Of a stretch of 64,000 bases of DNA, positions 35,006 through 47,777 are shown in pieces. Position 1 is the first letter of the stretch, and each line of letters begins with the position of its first letter. The notes under the pieces are model-generated. The model worked only from the letters and a program-made list of their open reading frames with translations. It searched no databases and was not told where the DNA came from. The position numbers and the translations under genes are program-made. Source of the DNA: Terfezia claveryi (taxonomy: Eukaryota > Ascomycota > Pezizomycetes > Pezizales > Pezizaceae); NCBI GenBank assembly GCA_015179025.1, contig WHUX01000114.1, positions 110,515 through 174,514 on the forward strand. Reading direction: 5' to 3'.

Positions 35006-37060
35006 TGTGATCTGATGGTAAAGAGGTTATCAGACGGCGGGCTGCCCTATGGGTTTTGCGGTTGACGATGTAAATAAAACTTTAACCGGAAGTTTGGCGA
35101 TGTTACTGTGCAACCAGACAGCGATGTTCTAAGATCCTGTTACTACTTCATTTTTATTTTATTTTTATTTTTCTATTTTGTTTTATTTTCATGATAGTTT
35201 TTTGTTATTGGGAATCTGGTGGATATGGAAAAGGAGTGATTATTATTGGGATGTTTATGTCCACCATTTATGTACACCTACAATGGGCTGGATGGAGGAT
35301 ATGGAAAAAATGGATGGTTATAAGGTAATGGTAGGAACTGGAGGTGAATATGGGGCAAGGAGTGGAGGAATCGTTTTCTCTATTATATTTCATTCTATAG
35401 TTGGAAATACCTAACCTGCCGTTAGTTCTATACTATGTACCTATGCAAGTGCTACGTAAAACATTCCTTACCTGGCTCGCTTGCGCTTGGATAAGATGCG
35501 GGTTGTCTGTATGCGCATGTGCTAGTATCCGATGACGTCATGACATATTCGCCGCGTCTGCGCTTACTTACCAGATGTTTCATCTTTTGATAAAATTTAA
35601 ACATTTGCGCTGCAGCGCATGCGGTGTGAATACCCATGCCCGGTTTAGTTTTATCACCTGCAGAATTGAATCGGCTATCGACGTACATATCTGTCCTTCT
35701 ACACAATTTGATCCGTCCATTGACTTTTGAGACCAGCTTACATTCCGTGGAATGACGTAAATTATTTAAGTTCTATTGAATACGATTTACATCATATATG
35801 GAAATAATATTTGGCGATCCTGGGGCGCGGTTAGGGAAAACAGAATTGTTCCCCCACCTTGGTGGGGTATATGTATGGGATGAAAGGTCCGCCAATTGTA
35901 AGCAGTCCCACTCATCAACCCCAGGTAATATTAATATATCCTGACTTTTCAATTCTTTTTCTGTGCCTCTCGGCACCTCTACGAGCATCAACTGATTTGT
36001 GATGAAGCATCTCACCCTACAGCTGTATGAGCAATGCTCTTCTCCGCAACTTAACCAACAACTGCGCGTGGTAAACATATACTTTGCCTAGGCGCCAGTG
36101 CATGTACTAGAGTGCAAACAAGGAACTAGAGGAGGGCAATAAGTACCTATAATGAAATGGGTCTGTAGTTGTGATAAACTTGCAGATCTAATATTAACCG
36201 CGCGAATAACAAATACTCAGTTGCAGTTTTCTCGTATCCACAAGGATTGGGACTCGAGTTACTAGAAATTGCGTTACCGTTGTGTCACCGCAGCTCAACC
36301 AATTGAATGCGAGGCCCTGCCATCGGTACAGCAATCGGGAGGAAACCCTGGTTTCTCTTATGCCCCTCTCAGCCTGGGAATCAATAGTCTGCCCACAAAT
36401 CAGAGTAACTGTAATCGCATAGCACCACAAGTTACGGATATGTGAACTTGGGGTAAATACCACTGAGACCACAGCAATACATATATATCATATTGAGCAC
36501 GCTTCCCAGGGTCCTGTACGCTTCTCGCGTATCATCCTTTAGACAAAATGCATTCAAGGGTGTGCAGAGTTACCTTCACTATGGTACTGCTGAAGGGCTC
36601 AGGGCTGCTCAACCAGACTAGTAACTAGATTTGCATATAGCCCGGCCAGACTAGTAGCGAATTGTATGTATCCCATAGCCGATGCATTTACTGATCCCAT
36701 CCCTCCATGACCAGGTCCTTTCAGGTATCGGTAGGCCTCGAAAGTTCTAAAAGGAAGTTGCCTCTGTCGCAGTTACCATACATATACATAGTAGATATCT
36801 CCATCAATTCCTTTCGCATACTGAGTAGTTCTCCCACTAAAACTGACCGCCCAGAGATAAAGGCGAAAGTAACAAGTACATTATATAGAAATTTTCGTCG
36901 GAAACTGAAACTTGGATACTTGCTAGCGGGGTCTGTGCGGTCAAATTAATACTACATATCTGCACGAAAATGCCGTTCCTGCCAGACATGAGAAACCATT
37001 TCTGAATCACGTAGCATGTAATTCTTGCATTGGGCCCATGTACAGTACGTAAGTACATAC
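35006..37060. other. Intergenic
   Basis: T/A-rich 3' flank of the monooxygenase (35150-35200), then no recognisable gene or repeat. A minus-strand tRNA-like fragment with an ACTCGAGTCCC segment lies near 36245-36300 but does not fold into a tRNA by eye. Confidence 0.35.
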
Positions 37061-37062
37061 TA

Positions 37063-37656
37063 GGGGTGGTCACTTCTTAATTGCAATTATGAAAATTGCA
37101 ATTACGAAGCGCCTTGGCAACGTGGCGCACACTCTGATTGGCCAGGCTCGTAATTGCAATTGCAATTGCAATCCAAACTCGTAATTGCAACTCTCGAGTG
37201 CATTTACGAGCGCAATTGCAATTGCAATTACAATTACGCTCCTTAGTCATCGGCAAACCAACATCATCATATACAAACACCACAAAATTCAGAGATCTAT
37301 CTCCGACATCGCAAGATCCCCAACGTCCATTTATCTCCAACGCGACAAATCTCGCCAACCCCACCAACGCGACAAATCTCGCCAACCGCTCCAACCCGAC
37401 ATACGCCTCCAATAGCTCAAGAAGATCATAGATAATTCCTAATATCATAGACTCGGAATCTAAAGATATTTCATCCTTAGTACTGAGTACAGTAGCTCGG
37501 TGATGTGTATGATGGATGTGTATGATGCTTCTTAGTAAAAGACCACGTTGGGTTGTTCGAGGTATTGAGGAAAACTGGTGGTAATTAGAATTATGGTAAT
37601 TAGAATTGTGATATGGGGTGGTCACTTGTTAATTGCAATTAAGAAGTGACCACCCC
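37063..37656. mobile_element. MITE-like element, TA-flanked, AATTGC-rich
   Basis: Left terminus GGGGTGGTCACTTCTTAATT (37063) is mirrored at the right terminus ending 37656, with TA on each side (37061-37062, 37657-37658). A third copy of the terminus (37615 onward) faces the right end, so the last 42 bp form a hairpin by themselves. The interior holds clusters of AATTGCAATTGC and a duplicated CAACGCGACAAATCTCGCCA. The long minus-strand frame inside (37077-37625) is repeat-driven. Confidence 0.8.
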
Positions 37657-37658
37657 TA

Positions 37659-38785
37659 CTGTACATTTGTATGTATGTAACCATTCATATGCCACCGGAG
37701 ATTTTTTGCGCCAGGTCTGTACAGCTGTCTCAGTTATGCGTTGGTTTCGGCGATATTCAAATAATGACTGCTTGATGAGACAACTAGCTCACCATTAGGC
37801 TGGTTGCACTACCCCTCGCAGAGGACCAAGCAGACGCAATGCACAAGGTTGGTGATTTTAGCGAGTCCCATCGACCGCTGGCCATTGCGGGGAAAACTCA
37901 TACCCTTTCTTCGCTCCATCTTACAGTAGAACCTATACTTATCATCCGGTAGTTGGAGATTCTCTGTTCGCAAAAGAAGTGGCCCCCCGTAATCTCGCGT
38001 GTAGCTACATAAGCACAGTGTATCTACGAAAATACGAAAACAACTACCGGTACCTAGAACTGACAACGAAAGGGGCAAATAGATATACCAAGGAGGGGTG
38101 GAAAGGTGGCGCAACCCGCGTCTGCATGCATTCCCGGTTCTTTCGTAAGTAATCCATAGGGTGGGGACAAGAACACGTTGCCTCCACCCGAGACTATTCT
38201 TAGTGTACATCTCCGTACAGTTAGGTTGTTCTCGTATCAACGGATAAGCATGCCTCCGAGGGGTGTTGCCAACCAGACTCCAGGTTACCAATGCACCTAG
38301 TCTTAGTCTGGTTGGCACCCTAGTCACAACTTCCTCTTCTAGGGCTAATCTCCCAAACTGTGCTAGCGCCTTGTATGACTACCCAATCCGGTACCTAAGT
38401 ATTCTTGAAAATTAAGGCACCTAAACACTTATATATACTTATACTTACTTAAACAAGCACAGTACCTACCTACCACGGCCAGAGTGTTGGCGAGACAGTG
38501 ACGAAAAATTGCCCTTCCTAGTACGTTTTCCGGATGGCTTCAATTCTCCGGAATCGTAAAGTATGGGTTGGCAACTATTTTTTTTTCCTAATTCTAACCT
38601 TTTTGGATGTAATTTTTAGTTTTTGATATCTTTCTTACATGAGTCACTTTTAGCTACCTGACTGAGTAGCACTTTGTCATGGAACTGGACCCGGGGCTCT
38701 TGCATTAATTAAGGACGGATAGTTGGTACATAACCCATAGAAAAGATCATAATATCCAAAATTGGAGTTACTTTATGTATAGCAA
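37659..38785. other. Intergenic
   Basis: A minus-strand frame of 172 codons (37809-38327) has no recognisable domain. Nothing assigned. Confidence 0.3.
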
Positions 38786-39445
38786 GTTACTTAATTAAAC
38801 AAAGAACAAACGGCAACTAAACAACATGAAGGGGATAAAGCGCAAGTGATTAAACAACATGAAGGGGATAAAGTGCAAATTATTAAACATCAAATAAAGA
38901 GACAGATAGAACTTAGTTATGAGAACTTAGTTATGAGGAGTCCGACATGTGCGTGAGTAGGCATTGTGGAATATGTCGCTGGAGCCAATGCTGGTCGGTA
39001 GCAAGCAGTTGAACGTGAGTATAAGGTGTAATAGAGGTATGTTGAGGATTCAATACACTGATTTTGATGCTGTCATCCACATATTTATTTGCTCGAGATC
39101 GCCAGTCACATGTATTATCTTTGTACTTAAAATATCACTCAAGTGGTATCCTTAACTGTCACTGAAATTGGATTTTTTACGTACTGACCAATCCTAAATG
39201 TTGTATTTTAAAGCATCGAACGACATATATAATTGCCCTAGTTCTATTACAGGCAAGAGATTCTGTAAGCCGGCCGTATTGTGATCTGTACCATAGTATC
39301 TCGTAAAGTTCAACGTCAGAGTTATTACTCGAGTTTTTTAAGCTACCTCTATATCGCCTGTGCTCTATCCCACTTGCGCTTTATCCTCTCTATGATGTTT
39401 GATTACTTGCGCTCTATCCCTTTGTTCTTTGTTTAATTTAGTAGC
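38786..39445. mobile_element. MITE-like element with imperfect inverted ends
   Basis: The left end TTAATTAAACAAAGAACAAA (38791-38810) is mirrored by TTTGTTCTTTGTTTAATTTA (39421-39440). Subterminal GGGGATAAAGCGCAAGTGAT-type repeats at 38832-38880 are mirrored by CACTTGCGCTTTATCCTCTC near 39370 and CTTGCGCTCTATCCC near 39405. No coding capacity. Confidence 0.65.
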
Positions 39446-42170
39446 CTGCTGTAAAATAACCCCAAGATTGGATATACCTCTATTTGCTATTTACCACTGT
39501 AATACCACATGTGATGCTGTGGTATTGTAGAACAGTTGTCTATATATAAACAAAAGTTGGAGTGCGCACATATATGCCATTCCGCAACGGCCCAGAACAT
39601 ATACAGTAGACATAACGGTTTTCCCCAGCATTACTAACCAAAGCCACCCTCTCACCTTCAAATGTCCTGATATCCAGCTCAAATACTCTTCATTGCTGGC
39701 TAGAAAGATTTTCGGCACAAGAAGGATGGAAATAAAAAAAGCCGACACAAAAAGATACAGAAATGAAAACCAAGGCTACACAGCCTCGAGTTCGACCCTA
39801 AAAATCTTATTAGGAACAACAACTCCAAAATGCTTCGAGACGCAGGTGAAGTCAAATTCTATAACGGGTACCCTCTTCCACCCTTTAGGAACAGTAAAAG
39901 TTTCACAAGCCTTGGTATCGTTGGTGCCAGCCATATGACTGAACCTATGTTCCCTCGCTCCTATTGTAAAGCATCGGGAATTTTCTCGAAAGTTAAGTAG
40001 GAGTAAGGTGGTAGAGTACACCAATTGCGAGAATATGATCAAATTCCTCGTTGAGGCTTCTTGTATGAGGTCGATATGTACTTTCTCATATAAGGGAACA
40101 CCGTTGAGTTGGGCCATTTTAACCATCTCCATAGAGTTATCACTACCGTAAAAAGTGCATTCCGTCGTCGTTTGGACCCATCAGCTTCTGTATGTCATAA
40201 CTGGGGAAGAAGCTAGTACCCCACTCTAGATTAAGAATGGTGCTGGAAATTTACAGGCCCATTAATCTACGGAAGGACTCCCTGTACTTTCCACCAACAT
40301 CACGTCTATGATCAATTGATTGTATTGCAAGGCAAGTCTATCGTATGACACTGTGATCTCCTTGCACTAGATCACTACTTTCTAGGTGTGCCGTTCCAAT
40401 GTGGTTTATATGAGAATATCCATCACCGCCGAATGTCTCCCAGGAAATACGTTGATATCCATGTTCCAAAAAGTGCTCGTGGGTAGGAATACTGCAGGCA
40501 TTGGACTCACCTTCATTCTGAATACCTGACCATCACTGTTCCGTACACGAATATCAGCGGTTTCGCCAATTTCACCGTCCATTTATTTCACCTTCCACAC
40601 TGCAACTGCGAGTTCTTGGAGCTTATCATAAGGTCCCGGGCTTTCATCCCGCTGAACAAGCTGCTGTTTGAGTTCCGTGTGAAATTTAACATCAAATGCT
40701 AAGTATTGTTACCCTGAACAGCTTTCAGATAGTGGAATGTGGTTGGGTTTAGTGGGATTGGAATTTCATGACTTCGATGATAACGACGGAATATTTTGGC
40801 CATCAATATTGTTGCACCCATAATGTTATTATTTTCCTTGTTGAGCTCGGAGTATGGACCATTGGCAGTTCTTGCCGAAATATCCTGTCCCGGTGCCAAC
40901 AGCTCCTTGAGCCTAGCCACCCGTGCCTCCAATTCCTCCTTGTTCCGGCAGGCAGACTTCTCAGCCAGGTGCATTCTCGCACAACACTTTTGCTGGCTTC
41001 ACGATCACCGGAAATGTTGTGGGATATTGGTAAATTTCGGGTATGCGAATACTGGCCTCCTTTGCGTCCTGGTGGAAATTAAGTTTCGGCAGGTCAACGG
41101 GGTACCCTAGGCCATAAGGGTTAATTGCCTATAGGTGCGATGTGTTCTGTCTTATGTGCCTAGGGTCCATGCTCGCTTCAATATTAGTAGAATGCGCAGG
41201 TAATAATGATTTTCTGTAATCATGCAGGTACAAGATGTAAGATCGAAGAGAGGAAGGGGAATCACGAATACAACAAGCGATAAAAGCCTATCAGTCTGAT
41301 CTGAAGGATGATTATGGAACTATAGAGAAAGCTGCAGACGCACGTGGTATGAAGAGGTCAATGTAGGGAAGTAAAATATGTGGCACAACACAGCAATCAC
41401 ACTGAGGAAGCTCAGGCTCTCAGGTTAGTTTATTTCTCACGGAAAAATTATGAGTTATGATAACATATCGTAGGGGTAGAAGAGAATGTTTTGGAGTTGT
41501 ATTTATTATAATTGTGTGCCTATCTGCACCTGAGAGGGCTATTTAGCACACTTAATCCTGATATACACTAGTCGCTCTCATCCCGTTGAGTAGTATATCC
41601 CGTTGACCGGTAAATTGCTGTATGACGGGGATTCCCAATGATTCCGCATAGCGGACTGCCTCAATACCAGCAAGGTCATCCTCATGCTGACTCCACATAA
41701 ATTTGAAGTACAAGTCGATACCCTCGGCACTGCAGCATCAATTTCGTGCTCTTTGACGAGGTGCTCTGAATTGATGTAGCTATGCAGCCCTTCATTTCAT
41801 GACTAGAGTAGAATTAGAAGGCGGTAGGGTAAAGCCTAAGACAAAAGTTTTGGGGATAGAGATCTATTGGTCTGCGACTGACTGTAGAGTAAGGTTGCGG
41901 ATTTGAATTGGGTAGTGATCCGAGGAGAGAGCTACTACTATATATCATCAGAAGTTGCAAGTATTCCACTTCCGTCGCCTACGGCCGTTGCTCTTCCATC
42001 GCCAACAAAGCGTGACAACATTCCCATGCCTGTACTAATACATACACTCATGAGCTCGTATTCAGCGGTTATCCTATTCAATACAAGCACCGTATCATCT
42101 CGAGTGTGAGAGGCGCTGCACTACCGAGAAACAGTAGAAAATAGCTGAAAACCCGAACTGAGACCTCACC
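39446..42170. other. Intergenic, possible decayed minus-strand gene
   Basis: Minus frames 39776-40132 (GVPLYEKVHIDLIQEAST) and 40699-40974 (NKEELEARVARLKELLAPG) are protein-like but I recognise no family, and stops interrupt everything between them. It may be one decayed gene. Confidence 0.25.
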
Positions 42171-42646
42171 TACCTATGTAGCTGGATGGTAAAAGGGGGA
42201 TCGAATGGGTTGTCGTTAGAAAATGATGACGGTCTTTTCCTTGCTATTCTTTACTAGTAGAGCCTGTTCGGACCCACCGTCGAGGAACTTATATACTAGT
42301 ATTGAATGTAGCAAGGATATTGGAAGACGTTGTGTTGAAATATTGCTCTGTTGTCGCTTTTTGAAGTTGTCGAAGAGGGGTCACGGGAGGTAATCCCGTG
42401 TGAAGGTAGAACGGAGGTCAGCATGTGAGTGGTCTCGATCCATGTGAGGGTGGCTATGTCGCTGGACCAGTTGGGTGCCAAGGAATCGCGTTATCCTGTC
42501 GTTTTGTTTTCTGTCAATCGTGGTTTGTATATATAGTTATCTACGGGCGATTTGACCCTTGAATCCACCCGGGCTTCCAAATGGCTCGTCATGCGACCCT
42601 TAAGGTTGCGCACAAGAGTAACGAGTTCAAAAAAAAAAAAAAAAAT
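42171..42646 (+). mobile_element. Possible LINE 3'-end insertion with A tail
   Basis: Ends in TGAATCCACCCGGGCTTCC (about 42559), AGAGTAACGAGTTC and a run of A (to about 42645). This is the same tail layout as at 46080-46165 and, reverse complemented, at 46960 and 47778. The 3' flank has CACCTATGTA; a similar ACCTATGTA lies near 42172, which may mark the 5' end of the insert. Confidence 0.45.
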
Positions 42647-43591
42647 CACCTATGTAAGTAGTCTAGCGTTAAGTCTGATGAGGTGTAAAACAGTATGGGG
42701 CAAAAGCAATTATCCATATATACATATACGGACTATCTTTTAGTTAGGGACAAGTTCCTACATGCAGTGTTGATTATACTTTAAAATGGCAAATGCCTTG
42801 GGATAATGTGTTCCATATGTATAGTCCCATTCCGTTAGTCTTCACCTTTTGCCGCTGGAAAGTGCACTTTGGGTGTAAAAATGCCCAAAGTGCAAGGACT
42901 GATGCACTAGAACAATACATACTCCGACCTGTGCTGGTATAACGGCGGGCCTGTGACGAGGGCTATGGACGGGCTCCAGGGAGTGCTTACAGTGACCAGA
43001 GGTTATGACAGGGACAAGAGGTTCAAGGAGGAACGAATAGTAATCAGCACGGCTAGGATACAGGACGTTGCGTGAAGAGAAAGAGAGAGAAGAGATAGGA
43101 AATAGTCCGCCTTATATAGATAATCCCAATACCCAGCCTTGCTTCCCCATCCTCCGTTTTCTGTTACCACCTGGGGGCATATTCCCAATACTCCAACTTG
43201 TGCGCTCCCGTGCGCCCTGAACTTCCCTCACATGTGCCCAGCCCCTCTGCACCTCTCAATCGAGCCTATGGGGTCAGGCACCCGTGACAGCTGGAGTAAA
43301 CCAGGCTAAAAGAAAACAAAATCCCCCTGGTAACTGGTTGAGTTGGTAAGTATGAACGCATGCGCATTCGCGGGCTACATATACATACACAGTATCATCG
43401 GCTCGTTGCATTATATTGTTCAGCAATTGCGGCGATTGGGCAATCGGTCGAACTATCTAGGGATCGAACAGATATTTGCCGCCAGAAAACACTTGAATTT
43501 CAGGAATTACCATGATTGAGTCAGCTCATAGATGATTCGGCTACGATACATTATTACTGCTTTGAATAAGATAAAGCAAGAGAATCTCTTA
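42647..43591. other. Intergenic with one hairpin
   Basis: No gene. TGCACTTTGGG (42863) pairs with CCCAAAGTGCA (to 42894), an 11-bp stem with a short A-rich loop. Confidence 0.4.
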
Positions 43592-43593
43592 TA

Positions 43594-44302
43594 CAATAGA
43601 ACCCCGTTACAAGTATACCATCGGGTAGTCGACCCTCATTCCTATAACAACATATTTTTAAGTAGAATGCATGTGCGGTGATGATAAAGAGTAACAAGTA
43701 TTTTAGAAAAAAAAAAAAAAAAAATGCGGTGATGATACATGCAGACAAATCCCAAAACATCTCTTAGAGTCCTTGGATTCCTCCAATGTTCTTTTCCTTT
43801 GTCGACTTTTTTTCTGCTACTTTGTGCACCTTCGATTCGTCGTCGTCTATAGAATTAGCACTTCCAAAGCTTCTAAAGCGGTTGGAGATAAATGATGCGA
43901 GGAGGAGGAGGAGAAGGAGATGGTTCTGATTCAGGCCGGGATTCCTCATCGGGGCTGATAGCCGCATTAGTCCCCCAGGTGTGAAATCCGGATACATCAT
44001 ATATCTCCTGCTGAACTTCCATAGTCTCCAGAACTGAAGGAGGGAACCATTGAAAGTTTTTTTTTGGGGTGGCAGGTCCAAGTCGTCGGCAAAGAACAGG
44101 AATAACTCGATCAGCACATCAAACTGCCCTAGAATCAACTACGAACGGAGATTTAAACTCGGGGGGCTCTTATCGATAAGCATCCCTGAGTAAGGTAAAT
44201 TACCTCCGAAATTACTCTGGTAGTGCGTATTTATTTGGATGGGGGCGGTTCTTGTAGCGAATTTATTCTTATAACGAAAATGCTTGTATTGAGGTTCTAT
44301 TG
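43594..44302. mobile_element. pogo/Tc1-like MITE, TA-flanked
   Basis: Ends CAATAGAACCCCGTTACAAG (left) and, reverse complemented, CAATAGAACCTCAATACAAG (right), each flanked by TA (43592-43593, 44303-44304). The YAGAACCYCG-type end resembles pogo-family termini. 709 bp without a transposase. It is interrupted by the LINE-tail insertion at 43687. Confidence 0.75.
43687..43724 (+). mobile_element. Solo LINE tail, 38 bp, with 13-bp target-site duplication
   Basis: TGCGGTGATGATA at 43674-43686 is repeated at 43725-43737. Between them are only AAGAGTAACAAGTATTTTAG and a run of A. The insert sits inside the MITE 43594-44302, so it is younger than that MITE. Confidence 0.85.
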
Positions 44303-44304
44303 TA

Positions 44305-46079
44305 TGGATAGTTCGAACAAGCTGTCTATCTTGAGTCGTCGTTCCTTTAGAATATTTAAACCCCATATCAGCTTTGTGTACTAGAGTATTATCGTTAGAA
44401 AAACTGGGACCCCCAAATAGTCTCTACAATGTGCTAAGCTTGCGTGTGCTTGCTTACAAAAGTACTACATTATATTCCCACAAAACCATCTCTATATAGC
44501 CAGTGGTCGTAAATAAAATCACAAAAATAACGAACACCACGAATTAACTTATAGCCCCCAAAATCAGGTACTCATGAGGTTTATGTGATTTACTTGTATT
44601 CCCACCTTACCTTCAGCAAGGTTCTCGGACACTTGCGGCTTATACATATCACGATAGCCGCCTTGACTTCAAAAATCCACAATGCCATTAATATTTTCCA
44701 ACTTGTATAAGTAAGGAATCAAATGAAATACAGAATCCATTCCACTTAATAATACTTGGCATACCAGCAACTAGCATCAACGATAGCCTGAACTCGTTTG
44801 GGTGTCTCTCTAGTAACCTTCGCTGGGCTTGCGGTTTTTATTTCTATTGAATAATATCATATTCTAGCTACTCCACTTCGGGAATGAATCAGCTCAATTC
44901 CCAGTTTCTCGCCCGTAAGGCCATCATTCCCCACATCTCACGCTGTGAGATGTGTGAGGTCAGCCTGTTCCATTTCTGGCGCTGTAGGCTAACCCCTCCA
45001 CATCTGCCGCCAGGATATCAATGACATCCAAATTGTGTTTCTCTTGGGTATGGCCGTTACGACCATTCGCATGGAGGACATCGGCGACTGCATGGTTGGG
45101 TGACTACGAATGTGGTAGTGGATACGTCGCACGCGCTCCTATCCTCTAATTAATGACTGTGCTCCGGGGGGGGCCGGGCCCCGCGGGAGAACACGGGACG
45201 GGAGCACATAATTACTGTACCCAAGTAGTGAAATTTTGAGATATAGTAGATACAACGTGGAATAAAGCATGCAATGGAATATAAAGTGGGAGTAGTCTCA
45301 TACCAAGCCTCTAGTCGTTTGCATAGCTTCGCTTTTGCTACTAAGAGGCTTGGTATGAGACTAAAGTGGGAGTAAAGTATGAAATGAGATTGAACATTAC
45401 CTAAGCAGCAGGGCCACATATATTGTGTCCTCCTTGGAGGGTTGTGACCAGGATGGACCGGAACGAGATTTGTTGGTACATGTGAGATTTGTAGGATAAC
45501 AACGGGTGGTACAATTTTGGCTCAAACGCAAGTGAGCTCGCTACGTAGGCTTGCCACTCAAGGCATGCTTTTTTTTTTTTTTTTTTGAAGAACTGTTATG
45601 GGAGTGGCGAGCGAGCTCACCATATGTCGCAGGCATCTTGAGTAAGCATAGGTATGCCAGTGTTAAGCGGGTCTGAGGCATGCCGTGCATCTCTTGTGTC
45701 TAGTTCGGCGGTTTGAAGCGGGCTTTAGCAGGGGAGTCCCGCTTCACTCGAGTTTATGTGATCGTATACGTCACACAGTTTTGATCGGGGCGGGTGTTCA
45801 ATTTCATTTTTCGCATCATATTTTGGTTTGGATGCGGCGGGCTCAGTCAGGTCATCTGGCATCAGCTGGTTAATGACAGCATGGGGGTACCTACCGCTTG
45901 ACTTGAGTTTATCAGCTGACTTTCACTTACATCTGCTTGCCAGTGAGCACTTGAGTTGTTTTGATTTTGATTTTGATTATTGACATCTGCTTATTGACAT
46001 CTGCTTGTCGTTTGGCACTCGAATTGTCTGGTAATTTCTTTGTGGTATATAGGCGCCGGACCTGGCAAATTAACTTGCC
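44305..46079. other. Intergenic with strong hairpins
   Basis: A perfect 19-bp stem (AGTCTCATACCAAGCCTCT at 45294-45312 with its reverse complement at 45344-45362) encloses 31 nt. Near 45531-45625, GTGAGCTCGCT and GCCACTC pair with GAGTGGC and AGCGAGCTCAC around a T-run. No gene recognised. Confidence 0.45.
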
Positions 46080-46165
46080 TTATCCTGAATCCACCCGGGT
46101 TTCCGGGTGGCTCCTCATGGTCCCTTTACTGAGACTGAATAGAAGTAATGAGTATTTGAAATAAA
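46080..46165 (+). mobile_element. LINE-type 3' tail
   Basis: CTGAATCCACCCGGGTTTCC then AGTAATGAGTATTTGAAATA and an A-rich end: the plus-strand form of the tail shared by the LINE copies in this window. Confidence 0.5.
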
Positions 46166-46191
46166 ATAAAAATTAAACTAGCTTCAGGGTA

Positions 46192-46401
46192 ATGAGCTCA
46201 CCCGACAGCCGCATCATCGAAATTATCAAAGATATGTACCGTAAACCTTATTTTTCTCATACTGGCGAGTGGGCCGGCCAGCCATTCCGTATTCTCCCGC
46301 GAGGCCCGGGCCAGCCAGGAGATGGGTGGTCTCCTGGGGGCCCGGGCCTTCCGCGACATCATCGCCAGCAGTTGAGCGGGGAGACATTAGGCATTATGTG
46401 A
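46192..46401 (+). mobile_element. Possible LINE reverse-transcriptase fragment
   Basis: IIEIIKDMYRKPYF then GEWAGQPFRI resembles the segment of LINE reverse transcriptases just before the GIRQGCPLSP motif, which is not preserved here. The second half is a GC-rich palindrome (46303-46348) unlike its AT-rich surroundings. Confidence 0.35.
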
Positions 46402-46945
46402 CAGACGCGTGAGATATAACTACCTATATCAATCTGCGATAGGGCAACCAAGACACCGCAAGGTACGGACCTCCAGACGTAAAGGGAATTAACACCCCAC
46501 CTTGGCAATTACGTGCTGGGGTTACATCATTTTTTAAACAATTTATGTTATTAGCATAAAACTTCCTGGCTCCGTCCATGGGAAGTACCGGTACTGCCGT
46601 GTGTTAAAACGCACATCCAATACACCCGGAGATTGCAGTTGCGCCAACTGGTGTTGCCGCTATCCTGGATTATCCATCGTTGAAGCCATAGATTACCCAT
46701 CGGCGAAGCCAACCGCTGTCCATCAAAGCTATTATCGCCACAACGACAATATTCAGCTGAACTCGCACACACGCAAGCACCTAACGTCTGCGCATACGCA
46801 AGCGTCTTGCGTTCGCACGTACGCAAGTGTTTTCCGTATGTCGGGTTTGAGTTGTGGTTGCCACCGACCACTATGCATTTTCTCGCTTCTAATTGGTTGA
46901 ATAACACATCCCTGCACTTTGTCTTTACCCTGAAATTCCATGTAT
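46402..46945. other. Intergenic
   Basis: No gene. A cluster of CGCAYACGCAAGYG-type short repeats lies at 46768-46830. Confidence 0.4.
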
Positions 46946-46957
46946 ATAGACAACGCT

Positions 46958-46992
<35 letters not shown>

Positions 46993-47777
46993 ACTTGGTA
47001 CTCCTATGCAGCCCCGTTAGGGGGCTATGAGGAGCCACGGTGGATTCAAGGGAGAGACAAGTTAATCTGCCAGACCCACGCAAACTAAGTCACGAACAGA
47101 GACGAGGCCCCCTGCTGTCATTAACGGACTGGCCGATGACCCGAAGGCCTGACTGAGCCTCGACCCCTAAACTTGACGAACTGAAGGACTCGCGTAGAAG
47201 AGATGAACTGAAATAAACTGAAATAAACAAAGGGGACTCGTAAATAAATAATTCTAATACATTTTGCCGGCTCCCAGTGCCGGCGGCGTACTTCCTTATG
47301 TGAGCTCTCGGAATAGCAGCCTGAAGAAGGCTTCCGTGGCCTCGTATGTCCCCTCTTCCTCTTTTCTCCATTCTGGCTTGTCGAGCTCCTCCCAAATACT
47401 CTTCTCCAGCTCCCAGGGAGGGCCCTCTATTAATCTCATCATGATCTCCCTACCCTCCTGGATAGGTATGCTCGGACTCATCTTTTGATCATAAATAGGT
47501 TTTGAGTGACCTGTCATCCTAAATAGCACTTGCGCATAGTGGTCTGGAACGTTAACCCAGTATATTAGGAATGATACTTTCGTACCTGATGAGAATTAAA
47601 TGCGCCCTTTGCACCTTAAGCCCCTTCGCTAAAGCTTCGCTCACTTTAGTGCAGACTATGCTACCCTCCATCATCGGTGAGTTGCTTTCTCTGCCCTAAC
47701 TCCCACCAGGTGTATTTCGACTTCTGGGAGTCATCGCCTTAGCTCAGTCCCACGATGAGTGCTGGTCTATTATATAC

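Noticed and set aside
37077..37625. 182-codon minus frame rich in NCNCNC and repeated RFVAL
   Set aside because: Lies entirely within the AATTGC-rich MITE and is produced by its repeats.
37809..38327. 172-codon minus frame
   Set aside because: No domain, repeat or splice evidence; could be chance.
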